64,000 nucleotides of DNA. Source: Echria macrotheca. Lineage: Eukaryota > Ascomycota > Sordariomycetes > Sordariales > Schizotheciaceae. The DNA is taken from contig MU839828.1 of assembly GCA_030411725.1 (NCBI GenBank), forward strand, positions 372,001 through 436,000. Direction: 5' to 3'. Each line of letters begins with the position of its first letter. Within the stretch, counting starts at the first letter, position 1. The position numbers and the translations under genes were made by a program. The notes beneath the pieces were generated by a model. The model did not search any database. It worked only from the letters and a program-made list of their open reading frames with translations, and had not been told where the DNA came from. This document shows, in pieces, positions 40,803 through 53,853 of this stretch.

Positions 40803-42080
40803 ATGTCCAGCGCCACTACCGATAACCAGCGCCCGGCCATTGCCACCGTTGACCTATCCCCCTTTTTTGCAAGCGAAGAATCTGCAACCAACACGGCACA
40901 GGAACGCCTCGCCGCTGGCAGCGCTTTGGTTCAAGCATGCCACGATCTCGGATTCGTCATCATCAAGGGCCACGGCCTGTCTAAGCAGGAAATCGACGAT
41001 GCCTTTTCGTGGACCACGAAGCTCTTTGATCTGCCGTTCGAGGAAAAGATGAAGGCGCCGCATCCTCCGGGGAACATGCCGCATCGCGGTTACTCCGGCA
41101 TCGGCAAGGAGAAGGTCTACTCCGCAGCCGACTTGGGTGAGCAAACAGAGGACGCGGATGTCGCACAGCAGCTGCGCAAGATATCCGACTTCAAGGTATT
41201 TTTCCTTCCACCACGAATGTTTCCAGTCTACGTGTCTAATGCGAAGCGAAACGAAAGGAGAGCTACGAAATCGGCAGTGAGCACGACGACCAGCAGCAAA
41301 ACATCTGGCTTCCCGACGACGTGCTCCCCGAGTTTCGCAGATCTATGACAGCCCTGTACGAGCGACTGGCCGACGTGGCCGGCACCATCCTCGTCGCTTT
41401 CGGCGCCGGCCTCGGCTGCGACGAAGACGCCCAGGTGGCCCTGATGCAGCTTTCGTCTCGGCGCCATAGCCAGCTTCGCTTGCTGCACTATCCGCCCATC
41501 ACGAAGCACAAGCTTCAGACCGAGATGTTTGCGCGTCTGCCCGCGCATACGGACTGGGGGTAATCTTCTCTGTTATTATTCCGGATGGTTATGGAGAGAA
41601 GCAGTGAGACAGACGCTGACCGCATCCACACAGAACCTTCACCATTCTTCTCCAGAACAACCAGGGCGGACTCGAGCTTCGCGATCCACACTCGGGAGAG
41701 TTCCTGCACGCGGCACCGGAGGAGGGAACCTTGGTGCTCAACATCGGGGATATGCTGCAGCGGTTTACAAACGGTTGGTTCTTTCCATCTCTGGAAGCGT
41801 GCCTTGAATAGCTGTATTTACTCGATGCAAACAAACAGATTACTTCATCTCAGCCCTGCATCGAGTATCGGTTCCCGACCCCGAGGCCGTCCCTGACGGT
41901 GGGATTGCCGCTCGGTACTCGATCCCCTTCTTTCTTGCGCCGGCGCCCTCGCATGTCATCTCCACCTTGCCGCAGTTCGTCACGGCAGAGGCGCCGGCGA
42001 AGTATGAACCTGTCCGGTTTGACGAGTATGGGGCGATCGTCAGCAAGTACCAGTACCAGCAGAACGAGGGCGAGGAGTAG
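40803..42080 (+). CDS. 2-oxoglutarate/Fe(II) oxygenase, isopenicillin-N-synthase-like (358 aa)
   Basis: Four exons: 40803-41195, 41258-41559, 41634-41773 and 41839-42080, with introns of 62, 74 and 65 nt and frame intact. The N-terminal DIOX_N part has F-V-I-I-K-G-H-G-L. The catalytic part has the iron-binding H-T-D-W-G-T-F-T-I-L-L-Q (His and Asp, made across the second junction), L-N-I-G-D-M-L-Q-R-F-T-N, the distal histidine in S-A-L-H-R-V, and the 2OG-binding arginine in A-R-Y-S-I-P-F-F. Such enzymes hydroxylate or oxidise small molecules; the substrate is unknown and no biosynthetic cluster is evident nearby. Confidence 0.92.
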
Positions 42081-43512
42081 CTGCTATGGTCGGTGCAGTG
42101 TAAGACATCATCGTCGGATAAGAAGTTGGGCATGGGGCCGATGTATCGAATTTGTTGTCGGCGTTCGTTGAAGTTTACTTCGATGGTTCAGCTTGGGGAA
42201 ATATCAAGGGGTCAAGCTTAGGGCAAAGCTGTCGCAAAACCTACCTACCTTAGCTTCCTAGGACTATGAAACGAAAGAGAGGATTGGTTTGCCCAGACTG
42301 AGGTGGCCTTATTGGCGAACCCGGGATGCTGACAGCCTTTCATGTCCCTCGAAAATGTGACAAAAGCACCACAACTCAACTTGGTTATATGGGACACTAC
42401 GAGAGGGAATTGACAAAAACCTGATGTCTCGTACCTGTTTGTCCGACAGCTTCGCTTCCAGACCGCACTCATCCCCTGTCTCAACGCCGTTTCCCCACAA
42501 TGACAGCTATCCACACAGCTACACAGCCTGCTTCCCATCAACCACACCCTCCTAGCATATGACCAAGACAGGTTCCTTCCCCGTCATTATCGCCTCCAAG
42601 ATGACTACAATCCACCCGCACCGTCATCCTAAACGCCCTCAAAAAAATCTCATGATAGCAACCAAGTCACCCCACCAGCCATCACCTCGACCCCCGAGTC
42701 CTCGACGACAACTTCCTCTCAGAGAACAACCACAACCACAACATGGTCACAACCAGACCGCCCCCGCCCAACAAGCAAACACCGTTCACATCCACATACA
42801 AGCAAACCCAAATGACTAACCATCCCAGGAATCAAACCCGACACAGGCAAGAAAGTGATGCATAAAATTCCCACTCGCCAAGCGTTTCAGGCTGTGAAGC
42901 AGACGAATACCGCCGCCAAGTCTGACCCACCTCGCCCTCGCCTCGCCCGCGCCGCCTTCATCCACTCCACGAGGTCTCGAACATTCTGAAAGCTGACGGG
43001 TGCCTGCCTACCTGGTTACCCATGTCGAAACAGGCGCAGACATTTCTTGACGATCTTGTGCAGAGAACAGATTGTCATCTAGAAAGGGGAGGTAGTTCTA
43101 AAACTCAAGGGGATTGGCCGTGGGCAAAGAAATGAGACCAGATATTGCACTAACAGATCCTGCGTTAATATGTACCCCATGATGTTAGCGCTGTATCCTT
43201 GCCCAAGTTCGTAAATTCCCAACAGTTCCCAAATGTATCTCACAAGCTGTGCACGAAGCAAGAGTTCATATCTCATTTTACTGTTTTATTTGACATCTAT
43301 GTCTAGTCGTCGGCATTCGCCACAACGACGTCGTATATACAGGTATGTTTGTATGGCTATGTAGGGGTAACGGCGGGGGCAACGCCCCGGCAGAAATCGA
43401 AGAGAAAACAAAACATGCTGTGTGAGGTAAATCGGGTGTGAAAGCCACTGCTCTGGTAATTAATAGAGCGTGGAGAGACCAAGGCTGGTGGTGCAAATCA
43501 AGATCCGCGCGG
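42081..43512. other. Intergenic, nothing recognised
   Basis: 1.4 kb between two convergent genes. A C/A-rich stretch (42600-42830) gives Pro/Gln/His-rich ORFs that look like low-complexity noise. Confidence 0.5.
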
Positions 43513-44573
43513 TCATATCCTCGCGACATAACCCTTCTCGACCCGTGCGACGCGGGCCCGGTAGGCCTCGCGGAAGTTGTATCGGTTGTACGTGCCGAAT
43601 GCGTAGGCTCCGACACCGAGGAGAGTCCACAGGCCGGTAATGATCAGACCAATCGGGAAGATCATGATCTGGACACCTGGAAGGACGAAAGCGGTCGTCC
43701 CGTTCTTCAATCGGGCGACCTCATCCTCGACTGCGAGCTCGGCCAACCGGAAGCTGCTCATGACGATCTCTTTCGAGAAGACGCCCGTGACAAAGGCGGC
43801 CTCGTTCGACGAGACGTTGGTGCTGACCTGCCGTCCCTGGCCGTTGGTGGCGCTGAGAGTGAGCACCGGCATGACGAGCGCTTGAAGTTCGGCCCTAGAG
43901 GGATCGTTAGCGTCAAGGTGTCTCTTCCAAAAGACCGAAGTGCAACTCACATCGTTATGCCTGGGGTAATCTTGTCCTTGTCGATTTGCCCGACGAACAA
44001 ATACGTCTGGAGGATATCCAAAGTCTCGTTGGGGTTGACTTGTGTTTGCCTCGAGGTAATACCGCCGGCGGCGTTCACCACCGCCGTTGATGCCCTCCCC
44101 ATGCTGACGGGCGATACGGATGCGCCTCGGTAGCTGAGACCAACCTGAATATTCTCGGGAGGGATGCCCTGGAAATCGCCCGTCGCTTGTCCTAGCCGAT
44201 ATAATCGGAGGTCGGCCTCGAATGCGCCCGTCCGGTTGTCGAGTGCTGGAAGGTTATAGCACACAGCGGTGCCCGAGGGATTGGAGGCTTGTGGCAGCTG
44301 CCTGAGCGAATCCACGCAAGCTTTGTTCGCTTCCTGGTCCCAAGCCTCCATGTTGATAGTGCCATCGGGGTTGAGGACAACACCATTTTGTCCGGCCGTT
44401 TGTCGGGTCTCGATGTAGCCTCTCGCCAGGATGCTCGACTTTGCGATTTCCTGCAACCTCCGCTCGACGGACGGGCTGTTGCGTGTCATGCCCTCCAGGA
44501 TGAGCTCCCCAATGCCCGTCGCCTGCGCCCCCGACGCCAGGAGAAAGGCGACGAGTCTCGTTTGCCAAAGCAT
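43513..44573 (-). CDS. Uncharacterised secreted/membrane protein with one C-terminal TM (334 aa)
   Basis: Exons 44573-43951 and 43894-43513; the 56-nt intron runs GTGAGT to TCTAG with a CGCTAAC branch site. The join reads P-G-I-T-M-A-E-L-Q-A. The signal peptide is M-L-W-Q-T-R-L-V-A-F-L-L-A-S-G-A-Q-A. A ~270-residue lumenal or extracellular domain follows (two cysteines, an N-x-S/T site at N-R-T), then one membrane span near residues 290-312 (M-I-F-P-I-G-L-I-I-T-G-L-W-T-L-L-G-V) and a short basic tail. I do not recognise a domain name; the type I membrane topology is the supported claim. Confidence 0.72.
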
Positions 44574-46848
44574 CTTGATATCGTTTCCACCTCTTCCTAA
44601 AGAAGCTCTTCCACCGGTCGTTATCGCCAAGTCATCCGGTAATTATGTCGAATCCGTCCGGCGGTTTGTAGACGTGAACGCTCGCGCAAAGATCGTGTCG
44701 ATGTCTTCAACTACGAAGACTGAAGGAGAGTTCGAAGTGAAGCGGGGCCTGCCCGATGAAGGGAAGGACGGATGTGCTGACTTCCCGCAGAGAGTGGGCA
44801 GGAGAGACAGTGAAAGAAGAGAGGGAGGGTAGAAGGGAAAGGACTGTGGGGGTGTGGCAGAGTAGGTCCAAGTGGATAAGAAACGGCTGGGCACGCTTGA
44901 GTGGTAAAATGGAGGGAAAGTTATGCGACGTCGATCAAGATCCCCAAGACCTTGTATATGACATGACAAGCTCGACTTGACGACAGGGGCAGAAGCGAAT
45001 GATAGGGGAGACTTGTTTTGTTTGATGGGATGAAGGGAGCGTCGGGCCAATCGGGACAAGAGTCACAATGCACCTGCGAACGATTCCCATACTCTCGGCG
45101 CTGGAGAGTGGCGCCATTGCTGGTGGATCACCGAGGAGTCGCCATGTTTGTCGACGATGTGGCCGTAGGGAGGGAGGGGAAGGGGTTTCGACCGGGAGTT
45201 GACACGGACGATGCGGTGTTCAGGGACCTGGCCAGACTGCGCGTTAGCAAAATCGTCTTATTTTCGGGCGCAGATGTGTTTGGGGCGCCAGAGGTGGGCA
45301 TGATGCTTCTCTGATCCCCTGGCAAAATGCCAGCTCTGGTGTAGCGCAGGGTCATGGCATTGTCAGATCGCCCGACGATGTGACACTTGCAGTCGGAGAG
45401 TGTCCGAGACGCGTCCAGGAGTTGAAGCGACGTCTGTTCCACCATGGCTGCGACTGGTCAGGGGGTGTGGGGCCCCACCCGTTAGGCCAGCGAGTCGCCG
45501 TTCGAGTTGCGCAAAATGGTCATTGTCTCCAAAACACGCAAATCTGCTGCGATCAACGACAGCGAGTAGATGACAGAACAGCAAATATGTTGCACATGAT
45601 CGTATATTTTTCTTTCGTCGCCGCGCGATGTGTCTTTCAAGCAATTTCACGATTCGACAGGAAATTCTGGGCTCAACACCTCTTAACATTTGCACGACAG
45701 GGGCAGACCCCCGGCAAGGATCTAGTTAGCCACAGGGCCCCGCAACCGTGCCTGCGTTAGCGCCACTTCCGAGCAAAACCCCACGTTGAAGGGGAGGCAA
45801 GCCACATCTACCCCACCATGGATGGCGGGGGCGACATGGACTCGAGACAGGAGAAGCAACTCCGTGTCCCAGCGCCAGGGTTTGACTTTGACCGCCCTTT
45901 TTGGGGCAATGCACCCCTTTCCAAACGCTTCTGGTCAAGATGTTCGGTCTCTTCAGGAGGTCTGTAAAATATCGCGATTGTTTGCGTTCGAATGTTGACA
46001 TGGAGATACGGCCAAAGAGGTTTGTGGATTGTCACCCCGCGCTCCCGGAAACAACATCCTCTTGTCCCGAATTGAATCTCCCCATCATTCGTCCACGCAC
46101 CGGGCCGGCGCTCTCGGCCTGCATGGCGTACTTCTTTTTATAAATAAGGTCGTTCCCATGTCGTGCGTCCGGCGCTTTTTTGACGCAGGTACAGATTTTC
46201 GGCGAAATCCACTGGACAAGGACCCAGTTTTCGGCCGTGGCGCTTGCGTTCCCGCCCACCCCACCCCTGGGCCTCGATTTGTGGTCGACTTTCGCATTCA
46301 GATCATGGCAAAGCGAGAAACCGCCTACCGCTGAGCACATGTGGAACGTGTGGCGTTCTCTGGACGTAACGGCTGGTATAATTAGGTCAGCGGCGATAAG
46401 TCGAGTTTTCGTGCAAAACATTTGCGCGTGGGCGTCTCGCGACACAGTTTGATGTCGAGACCCGGGGCCATCACATGTTTCGAGGCAAAAGCCATGGAAG
46501 TTGGAACTACCAGCAACTCCACTCACAATGCGAACGGTACGAGTAGATGCCTTGACAGGGATACATGCTCGTCTTGGTGTCTTCCATCCGGCGCTAACAG
46601 AATCTTGACGCCCTCTAACCACACTATGGGGAGGGATGACAACCGCCGGCATACCGTAGTTTCTTGTGACGCAGTTACCAAAGCATCATCGACGCGCGCC
46701 TCTTCTTGGTAACCCGGTGGCAAAGAAAGACAGAAAGGTGATCGAGTTGTAAGACGAATCTAACGATCCTTGTCTGCCCTCGTTTGGCTCAAAGCAAGTG
46801 AGACCAACGTATATTTTTCTGGATTCTAACCGACCGGCAGAAGTTTAG
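44574..46848. other. Intergenic, nothing recognised
   Basis: 2.3 kb without a supportable gene. Both flanking genes are on the minus strand. ORFs up to 206 codons exist but overlap each other on opposite strands and carry no motif. Confidence 0.45.
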
Positions 46849-47931
46849 TTACAAATAAGTAGCCCAGTCCTTCAGATGAGCATCTTGAGGGATATAAGAA
46901 CATGAGTACCAGGCTAGGCTAAACGCAAAGGTTTGAAAGAAAAGAACAACGGAGAACACAGCGCTCCACTGTTCGAAGCCCTCCCGGCCTGCCTCTATCC
47001 CCAAGAGTTGCCGTTGAAGAACACTAGATCGCTGACATAGAAACCTGACGAAAACCCCAGACATGATACTCACAGAAGCCCAGAGAAGAGACGAAAATAT
47101 CCAATGTGTATAATGCTTCCAAGGGATATGAGGCAAGAGAAGATTATCCAAGGTCCAAATGAGCAGGCCACATTGAATGGCAATGGCGAAACATCCACAC
47201 AGCTGCTCAGTGGTGTGATGGATCGGGTGGATTGATTGGAAAGAAAAACGATTCCGCCCCGGCCACATAATCTCTCCCGCTGTACTTTCAGATTCCAACA
47301 AGGAGCCAATAGAAGGAAGAAGCCAACAAACCTCTAACAGCAGGAATGAGAGCAGATAGCAACAACCCCATGTAAGACTCCAAGGCAACCCTTGTACGCC
47401 AAATAATTTTGCTACTTGATATCCGGCTGGCAACACAATCAAGGCCCATCTCATGAGGGGCTGCTTCTCCAGGGACTGAAACTCGGTAAGCACTTCAGCG
47501 TTGTCGAAGTGAGCACTTAGGATGTCCTGTGCGGCCGCCTTCAGCGAACGGACTCGGACGGCGCGGACTATGATGCGCAGAAATAAAACAGCCGAATTGA
47601 CAGCACATATGACCGGTGAGCTCCGGAGCCACGAGCGCAAATGCGAGGGGAACCCGCATACTCGTCCACCAGGCTGAGTCATGGCTGTGAATGCAGCGAA
47701 AAGAAGGGCGAAGTAGACAGTAGTCCATGGAACTTATCCCAGAACTTGTCAGCAAAAGAACAGTCGCAAGCCAAAAGTTCAACCCTGCCTACCGGACATT
47801 GCGTCTTGCGCCTTGACGGCACGTTCGAGGACGCGGGTCAGATAATCGACGCGCGTTTTAGCTGCTTGATTCTCGGTGTCGAGCCGCCTCAAATTCCGCC
47901 TCAAGTCATCGAGATTGTCGACTGCGTCCAT
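46849..47931 (-). CDS. Membrane protein with N-terminal coiled coil (340 aa)
   Basis: Exons 47931-47793 and 47732-46849; the 60-nt intron runs GTAGGC to GATAAG with a GCTGAC branch site. Exon 1 encodes a heptad-like helix (L-D-D-L-R-R-N-L-R-R-L-D, R-V-D-Y-L-T-R-V-L). The junction leads directly into a hydrophobic span (T-T-V-Y-F-A-L-L-F-A-A-F-T-A), which supports the splice. About five more hydrophobic segments follow, near residues 85-105, 145-190, 230-250, 260-280 and 310-330. Probably a multi-pass protein of an internal membrane; no family recognised. Confidence 0.65.
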
Positions 47932-49936
47932 TTCGTACACCTAACGCTGGATAAGAGGCATGTGGCGTTTTGACAGCAGAGCGAGGCGTGATGGATAGGT
48001 CTCTGATGAAGACATTTGACTGAGGTTCTGCGAAAGAAAGGCTGGCTTGATTGTGAGGGGAAGTCCACATGACGGCGGAGGAAATGTTGGAGATGCCCTC
48101 ACTGTTTCACGTGCGAACCCACGTGATTACTCCGGCTGTTTCGTCGTCGTTTCGGGGACTCGAGACAAAACGGGGAGCCTAGATTATTAGACAGAATACG
48201 GCATTTGCGACATATTTCTGAGAAAGGACGTTGGAGGGGCTTCCACGGCGGATACTAGTAACTCTTGTCGGCAACGATGGGACTTATGAATCGTCCGGCG
48301 AACGAGGTCGTTATTCGTGGTTATGTTGATCTGACAACTTCGGAAATGGCCAAACGGATGAAAAGGGAAACAACGTTTTTTAAGTTTCCCGACTTGGTTG
48401 AAGAGGAGTTGCTGGGAGATGATACCCAGGTGTGTTGTGTTCCCGTCATCGTTGAGAATCACGACTACTGGTCGCCACTACTGTGCGCAGGTGATCGGAC
48501 GGGCGCCAAGTCGTCCCAAAGTGGTGAGGGCCTTGCGTGGTGGAAGGGTGAATATTCGACTTTGACATTGGTGTAAAAGTTAGGCGTTCCAGCCAAGGGA
48601 GGATACCATGACAACTCACCGCGGACACATCCGGGCTTGACGGGCTAAGTCACCAACAATGAAATGCGATTTTTGCGTACTCATGGCTGTTTCCCAATAC
48701 CAGACCGGTGCGACACGGACATATTGTGTCAAGCAAATGCACTCAAGCACCATTGATCATTTCGGCAACAACCCACGTTCTCGTAAACTGGGCTCGCCTT
48801 TTGTTCTCCCCCTTCCACGTCTTCCTCGGACATATCACCACCATCCTGAGTGTCTTTGATCTTTCCGATAGTTTACCTTACCCACATAAAAATCTCACCC
48901 ACAATGACCGTCCCAAGAGTCTGCCCGTTTGCTCACGGGATACAATACCTATCGATACTGCACCAACACCAACAACTTTCCCACTCAGCACCGTCCTACA
49001 TCACAATGACGTCGCTTCCACATGTTTAATAACATATTTCAGCTTCTCATGTCGGCAAGTTGCAATAGAGGCTGAGGGGTCACCCTCACATGCCATCACC
49101 GCACATCCCAACACCAAAAGTCCCCCAAAACACACCACCCGGAATTAGGCAAAACGCATGCACCACCCTAACGTGACCCGTGGAGGCCGTTCCACCGCAG
49201 CAAACATGCGCTCCATAATTACCGACACGGGAACCCGGAGAATTTTAGTAGATGAACTGCGTACATTGATTCGTCCGCCACTGCCCATCTTCCCACAGAC
49301 CGGGCAAATCACAACGGGCCCGGATAAACAACCCCCTTTTCATCCCCAGAGATCAGCCAACCCATACTTTTTGATTCTTTCTATCAATCTCCTTCCGCAA
49401 CGGGACCCACATCCAACAAAAGACATGGAAGCCATGTTCGGACAAAGTTTATCACCCTCCCATGAACCCCGTGGGGATTTGCGCCACATCCCCCATACCG
49501 AGATGACAAGGACAAAAAGATCTTGAGGGGGTGGTGATCCATCCCATCCGTCCCTGTGGTGTCGATCCCCGCGGGACATTTTTTTTTTCTTTTCCAGTTG
49601 ATTGCGCCAGCATTCACAAACGGATTATAGCTCGCACACATACCTACCTCCCGTCCTTATAATAGAACCCGTCATATTCATCGCCCACCAAAATTTTCGT
49701 GGGGTAGGGAGAACAAGCACATTATATCATCCAGCGCGCCGAGAGACGGGTGACGGGTGTGACGGGCCAACCAGCCTGGGAAGCTTGTTTTTCTCGAATC
49801 TTGGTTTCCTGACCCCCTTCTTCTTTTTTTTTTCTCGCAACCCGTCTCGTCCGCTGTTTGTCCCCCCCGGATCGGATCGGATGACGATGCCTCGACCGGG
49901 TATCGCTCGACAATAATAATAACAACAAGACGAGCT
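47932..49936. other. Intergenic, at most one small orphan ORF
   Basis: 2 kb between a minus-strand gene and the plus-strand LysM gene, so it holds both promoters. Apart from the doubtful ORF at 48277-48576, nothing was recognised. Confidence 0.45.
48277..48576 (+). CDS. Small orphan ORF (99 aa), doubtful
   Basis: An ATG ORF with protein-like composition (D-L-T-T-S-E-M-A-K-R-M-K, an acidic E-E-E-L-L-G-D-D stretch, C-C-V-P-V-I-V). No domain, signal peptide or paralogue in the window. It is divergent from the coiled-coil membrane gene. Confidence 0.25.
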   Translation: MGLMNRPANEVVIRGYVDLTTSEMAKRMKRETTFFKFPDLVEEELLGDDTQVCCVPVIVENHDYWSPLLCAGDRTGAKSSQSGEGLAWWKGEYSTLTLV

Positions 49937-51165
49937 ATGATAACAAAAATGCGGCGCTCCTTCGTCGCCCTCCTCCTCCCGGCACTGGGACTCCTCGGGG
50001 GGATAACCTCGGCCGCCGACATCTGCACAGTTTTCGTCGCCGCCCGCGCAGGCGACACCTGCGCCTCCCTCGCCGACGCGGCGAGCATAACCGTCTCGCA
50101 GTTCCTCCGCGCCAACCCTGCCGTGACATCCTGCACCATCCTGTCGTCGGGGACCCGCTACTGCGTCGACCCGAACTACAACGCCGTCCCGGCTAGTCCT
50201 GCGGCGCCCGTCGCCTCGTCCCCCCCTCCCTCGTCCCCATCATCAGGAAGCGGAGGACTGCAGGTTACCACAGACGGCCAGTGCGGCAACGGGTATACCT
50301 GTCTCGGCTCGGCCTTTGGCGATTGCTGCTCCGCCCACGGCTGGTGCGGGAGCACAACGGACCACTGCGGCGCGACGTGCCAATCCTCGTTCGGGAAATG
50401 CAATGGTGGGGGCGGTGGATCAAATCCAAGCCAGCCTGTCTCGGCTGTGGTCCCAACAGGAGGGGGGAATGCCGCGGCCACGACGACGGTCTATGTAACC
50501 ACTACTCGTCTCGTTTCAGTGACGGCGGGTGTCGCGACAGCGACGCAGATTGTCAGACAGACGGTGCCGGTGACGGTCACGGTCGGAGGAGGCGGAGGGA
50601 ATAACGGCGTGGCGACGACGACGTCGACGGTTTTGGTCACGTCTACGCATAGCAGTTTGGTGTTTATCAGCTCGACTGTGACGACGATCAAGACTGTCAC
50701 GATTACGGATGCGAAGCAGTGTCGGACTGCGCAGGCGACGCCGCTTCCAAGGGCTAGGGCGGCGGTGAGGGATGTAGGGCTGGAGGAGAGGGAGGAGGTG
50801 TTGCAGCCTGGGGCTGTGAACGATTGTATGTGATGTGCTACTTGGGATATGATTTGGGGTGGATTGTGCTGACGAGAGTACCTAGGTCGGACGTTTTACA
50901 AGGTTACTGGGGAGGATAGTTGCGAGAAGATTGTTGAGAGGCATAATGGGGCTTTTGAGTTGTCGCAGCTGTGAGTGGATCCCTCTAGGGACATGAAATA
51001 GGGGGCCGGCATGCTGACATTTGGCTAGATATTCATGGAACCGACATCTAAGCGTAGGAACCCTAACAGATGAGCTGGGAGTAATTTCTATCGAGTTGCT
51101 AACATGGTTGATAGGATGACTGCCAAGGACTTTGGCTCGATCATTGGGTCTGTGTCGGTGTCTGA
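49937..51165 (+). CDS. Secreted LysM-CBM18-LysM protein (349 aa)
   Basis: Four exons: 49937-50825, 50886-50970, 51029-51053 (25 nt) and 51115-51165. The signal peptide ends I-T-S-A, and a second ATG at 49949 is equally possible. LysM 1 covers about residues 30-80 (C-T-V-F-V-A-A-R-A-G-D-T-C-A-S-L). A Pro/Ser linker leads to a chitin-binding CBM18 near residues 110-155 (C-G-N-G-Y-T-C, D-C-C-S-A-H-G-W-C-G). A long Thr/Val-rich region follows. LysM 2 is rebuilt only by splicing: C-R-T-F-Y-K-V-T-G-E-D-S-C-E-K-I-V, then Y-S-W-N and D-D-C-Q-G-L-W-L-D-H-W-V-C-V-G-V. Such proteins bind chitin and may shield the wall or dampen host chitin sensing; that role is inferred. It converges on the P450 gene. 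Confidence 0.88.
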
Positions 51166-51514
51166 ATAGGGTTGGCGAGCAGGTAGGGGGTCTAGCGAGG
51201 AGCAAGATCGGTACCCAGGTAGTTTATACCAATGGAAGTTGGCATCACAGGATTTTTTTAACCAAGAATACGACTGAAACTTGGGTAGCGATGTCTCCCG
51301 GTCATTCGCGTGCGATATCGCGTGATCCGACATTAAAGCCCATCTTGAGAGGCCCTGTGCCGGTGAGAATACCTGGCGGCCCAGATGCCCCGTCCTTTCA
51401 AAGATAGGCGTCTACCCGCGCGCGCCAGCTTAGTCTTTGTATGTCCACCACAAAGAGAACCCAACATCGGTACCTACCTAGCTCCCTACCCTAGAAAACG
51501 AACCACCGTCCTGG

Positions 51515-53142
51515 TCACCCACGCCGCGTAATCTTCAACCAAAAATCGTCCGTCACCCAAAGCGCAGCATTCCGGATCGCCATGGGCTTGAGCGGGTTGA
51601 CCACCGAAAACTCGTACCGTCGAAGCAGCTAGCACCTCACTGTCAGCAACGACAACCAACTCGGCCAGAAAACACGTACCTCAACAAAGATCTTGTTAAG
51701 CTCCATCAGAGCCATCTGCTTACCCAAACACAGGTACTTGCCATACCCAAAAACGAGCTCCTGCGTGCCAATCATATTGTTCAGCTGGTCCTTGTCGGCC
51801 GTTAGCCACCGCTCCGGACGGAACGAATCGGCATCCGCCCCAAAGATCTTCCTGCTGTGTTGCATCCCCCACAAGTTCTGACCGACCTGTGTCCCCTCGG
51901 GGAGAAAGTACCCGTGGATCGTATCCCCACCCTTGGGAACGGCCTTGTACACCACCCCGACCGCAGGCGGGAAGACCCGCAGCCCTTCCCGGATCACAGC
52001 TTGCAAGTACGGGAGAGCAAGCGCCTCGGCGTTGCTAATCGGCGAGCTGATCTTGCCCGACGCAATCCCCTCGTCGATCTCGGCAAGCAGCTTCCGCAGC
52101 GCCGGCGGCGTGTTGATCAGATACAGCAGCGTCATGCGCATGGCCGTCGCCGTGGTATCGGAACCGCCGAGGATCTGGATGCACGTTTCCTGGATGATCT
52201 CGTCGCGCGTGAGCCCGTGGTTGATGAAGGACTGGACGATGTCGCGATGCTGTTTCGCACCCGGGCGCATGCGCTCGTCTACCAGCTTTTCGGCAAATCT
52301 GCTGTGTGATCAGCTGGGTGATCCATGGACATAATACTCGTTCCAATACCTACCCCATCATCATGCCGATCCCGTACTTGTCCATGGACGTCGGGGCGAG
52401 CTTGTTCAGCGGCCAGCGCTGGATCCACTTGTACAGCCCGGGGATGACCAGAATGGAGGTGAACACGGGAATGGTCAGGGACGTGTAGTGGATGTACTGG
52501 AAGACGTCTTCGTCCTTCTCGAGGTGGCCAAACGGTTTCGAGTGGGCCACGTCCGAGATGGTGTCGAGGGTGAAGAACTGCGCCCGGTGCGCGAACTCGA
52601 TGGGATTTGCCTCGGTGTCGGTCGAGATGTACTTCCTCTCGATCAGATCGACGAGTGCTTTGACCATGTCGTCGACGGCGGGCTCGAAGCCGCCGTTATC
52701 CAGCCCGCTGTACTGCACTGTTTAGCGCCCTCACATGAGACACGGAAAGGATACGTACGCCGGGTGAAACCTTCTTCTTGAGAGCGGTGTGAGCCGCGTC
52801 GTCGATGATAGAAAAGCTGTGGTGTTTCCCGGGGCTGACGCAGGCGGCTTCATAGTATTCGCCCCTGGTGTATGGGGAGCGCACCGCGCTACACCTCCGC
52901 AGCGTCTCGGGGTCGGAAAACATGACCTCGTTGGGTCCAATGCGGACAAGAGGCCCGTACTTCTCGGCAATTTCGTTGTAGTAGACATGACATTCGCCCT
53001 CGAGACATCTTTTCAGCTGGATGAGGGACGTGAGGCTCTCGAGGAAGGGGCCGGGAACGTGGCGAAGACGGTACCAAGACAGGAAATACCGAGTGGTGAT
53101 GGCGGTGGCCACCAGGGATGCCAGGACTAAGAAGGTCGCCAT
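51515..53142 (-). CDS. Cytochrome P450, pisatin-demethylase-like (491 aa)
   Basis: Four exons: 53142-52759, 52712-52354, 52298-51680 and 51628-51515, with introns of 46-55 nt and frame kept throughout. An N-terminal membrane anchor (residues 1-20) is followed by R-H-V-P-G-P-F. The I-helix is G-G-S-D-T-T-A-T-A, the K-helix E-x-x-R is E-G-L-R, the PERF region is F-R-P-E-R-W, and the heme loop is F-G-Y-G-K-Y-L-C-L-G-K. The early region (Y-G-P-L-V-R-I-G-P-N-E-V) resembles fungal pisatin demethylase / benzoate-hydroxylase relatives. It probably hydroxylates or demethylates an aromatic compound at the ER; the substrate is unknown. Confidence 0.92.
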
Positions 53143-53853
53143 GGCGGAACGGACAAGACTGGATATGTTTTGGAACTGAGATCATGGAATTGGAGAGGTT
53201 GATGAGGTGTTTGATGCGGGGCCCGAGGCGCGGGTCATGATAAGCCAGGGAGGGCCTTTATTGGCTGACGTCCAGCCCCTTTCCGCCTCGGACACCGAAG
53301 CGTTTGCATCATGCAGGCCGACAGTTGCTGAGTTGGGATTTAACTGTGGTGGCTTCTATTGCTGAGTATCGCCTGGAAAATGCAACAACGCGACCCTAGA
53401 TGAATTCCACAGTTGCTTGAGATCACTGTGACCATAGGCCCGGGTGTCGAACAAAGAAGACATTATGCTACTATGTAATTTGTGGGCGTGGGATCTCCCT
53501 TTCCCTGGCCGTCATTCGTCTTGATTGGCGATTGGCGATGAGGCTAATCGACGTTTGTGCGTGTTTTGGGAAGGCATGAACAACCAGGCAGCCCTGCGCA
53601 GTTCCCCGTTGCGCCCAATATTGGGAGTGGTTATGCCGACACTGGTTGGGATCGAGGCGCAAACGGGAAGGAGCGATGCGGCGAGAATTGTGTGTCGACT
53701 CTGCCTCGACGGGGAAACTACCTCCTGCGCTCTGATGAGAAACAGACACTCTTTCCTTGGTTCGATTTGATACAGACTTCCATGATCACACGGTTGTTCT
53801 TGAAGCATCCCACGCATTATTCTGTCGGCCCCGCCCAAATACCACTGCTTGCC
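53143..53853. other. Divergent intergenic region
   Basis: 700 bp shared upstream of the P450 (minus) and the small secreted gene (plus). No gene seen. Confidence 0.45.

Noticed and set aside
42559..42819. Pro/Gln/His-rich ORF
   Set aside because: Low-complexity A/C-rich DNA; no start context or domain.
46032..46652. 206-codon minus-strand ORF
   Set aside because: No motif, overlapped by plus-strand ORFs of similar length, and composition looks random.
22290..51480. Scattered CCTACCTA / TACCTAGGTA strings that look like telomere or regulatory repeats
   Set aside because: They are short, unphased and scattered singly, and such strings are common in some fungal genomes; no array is present.
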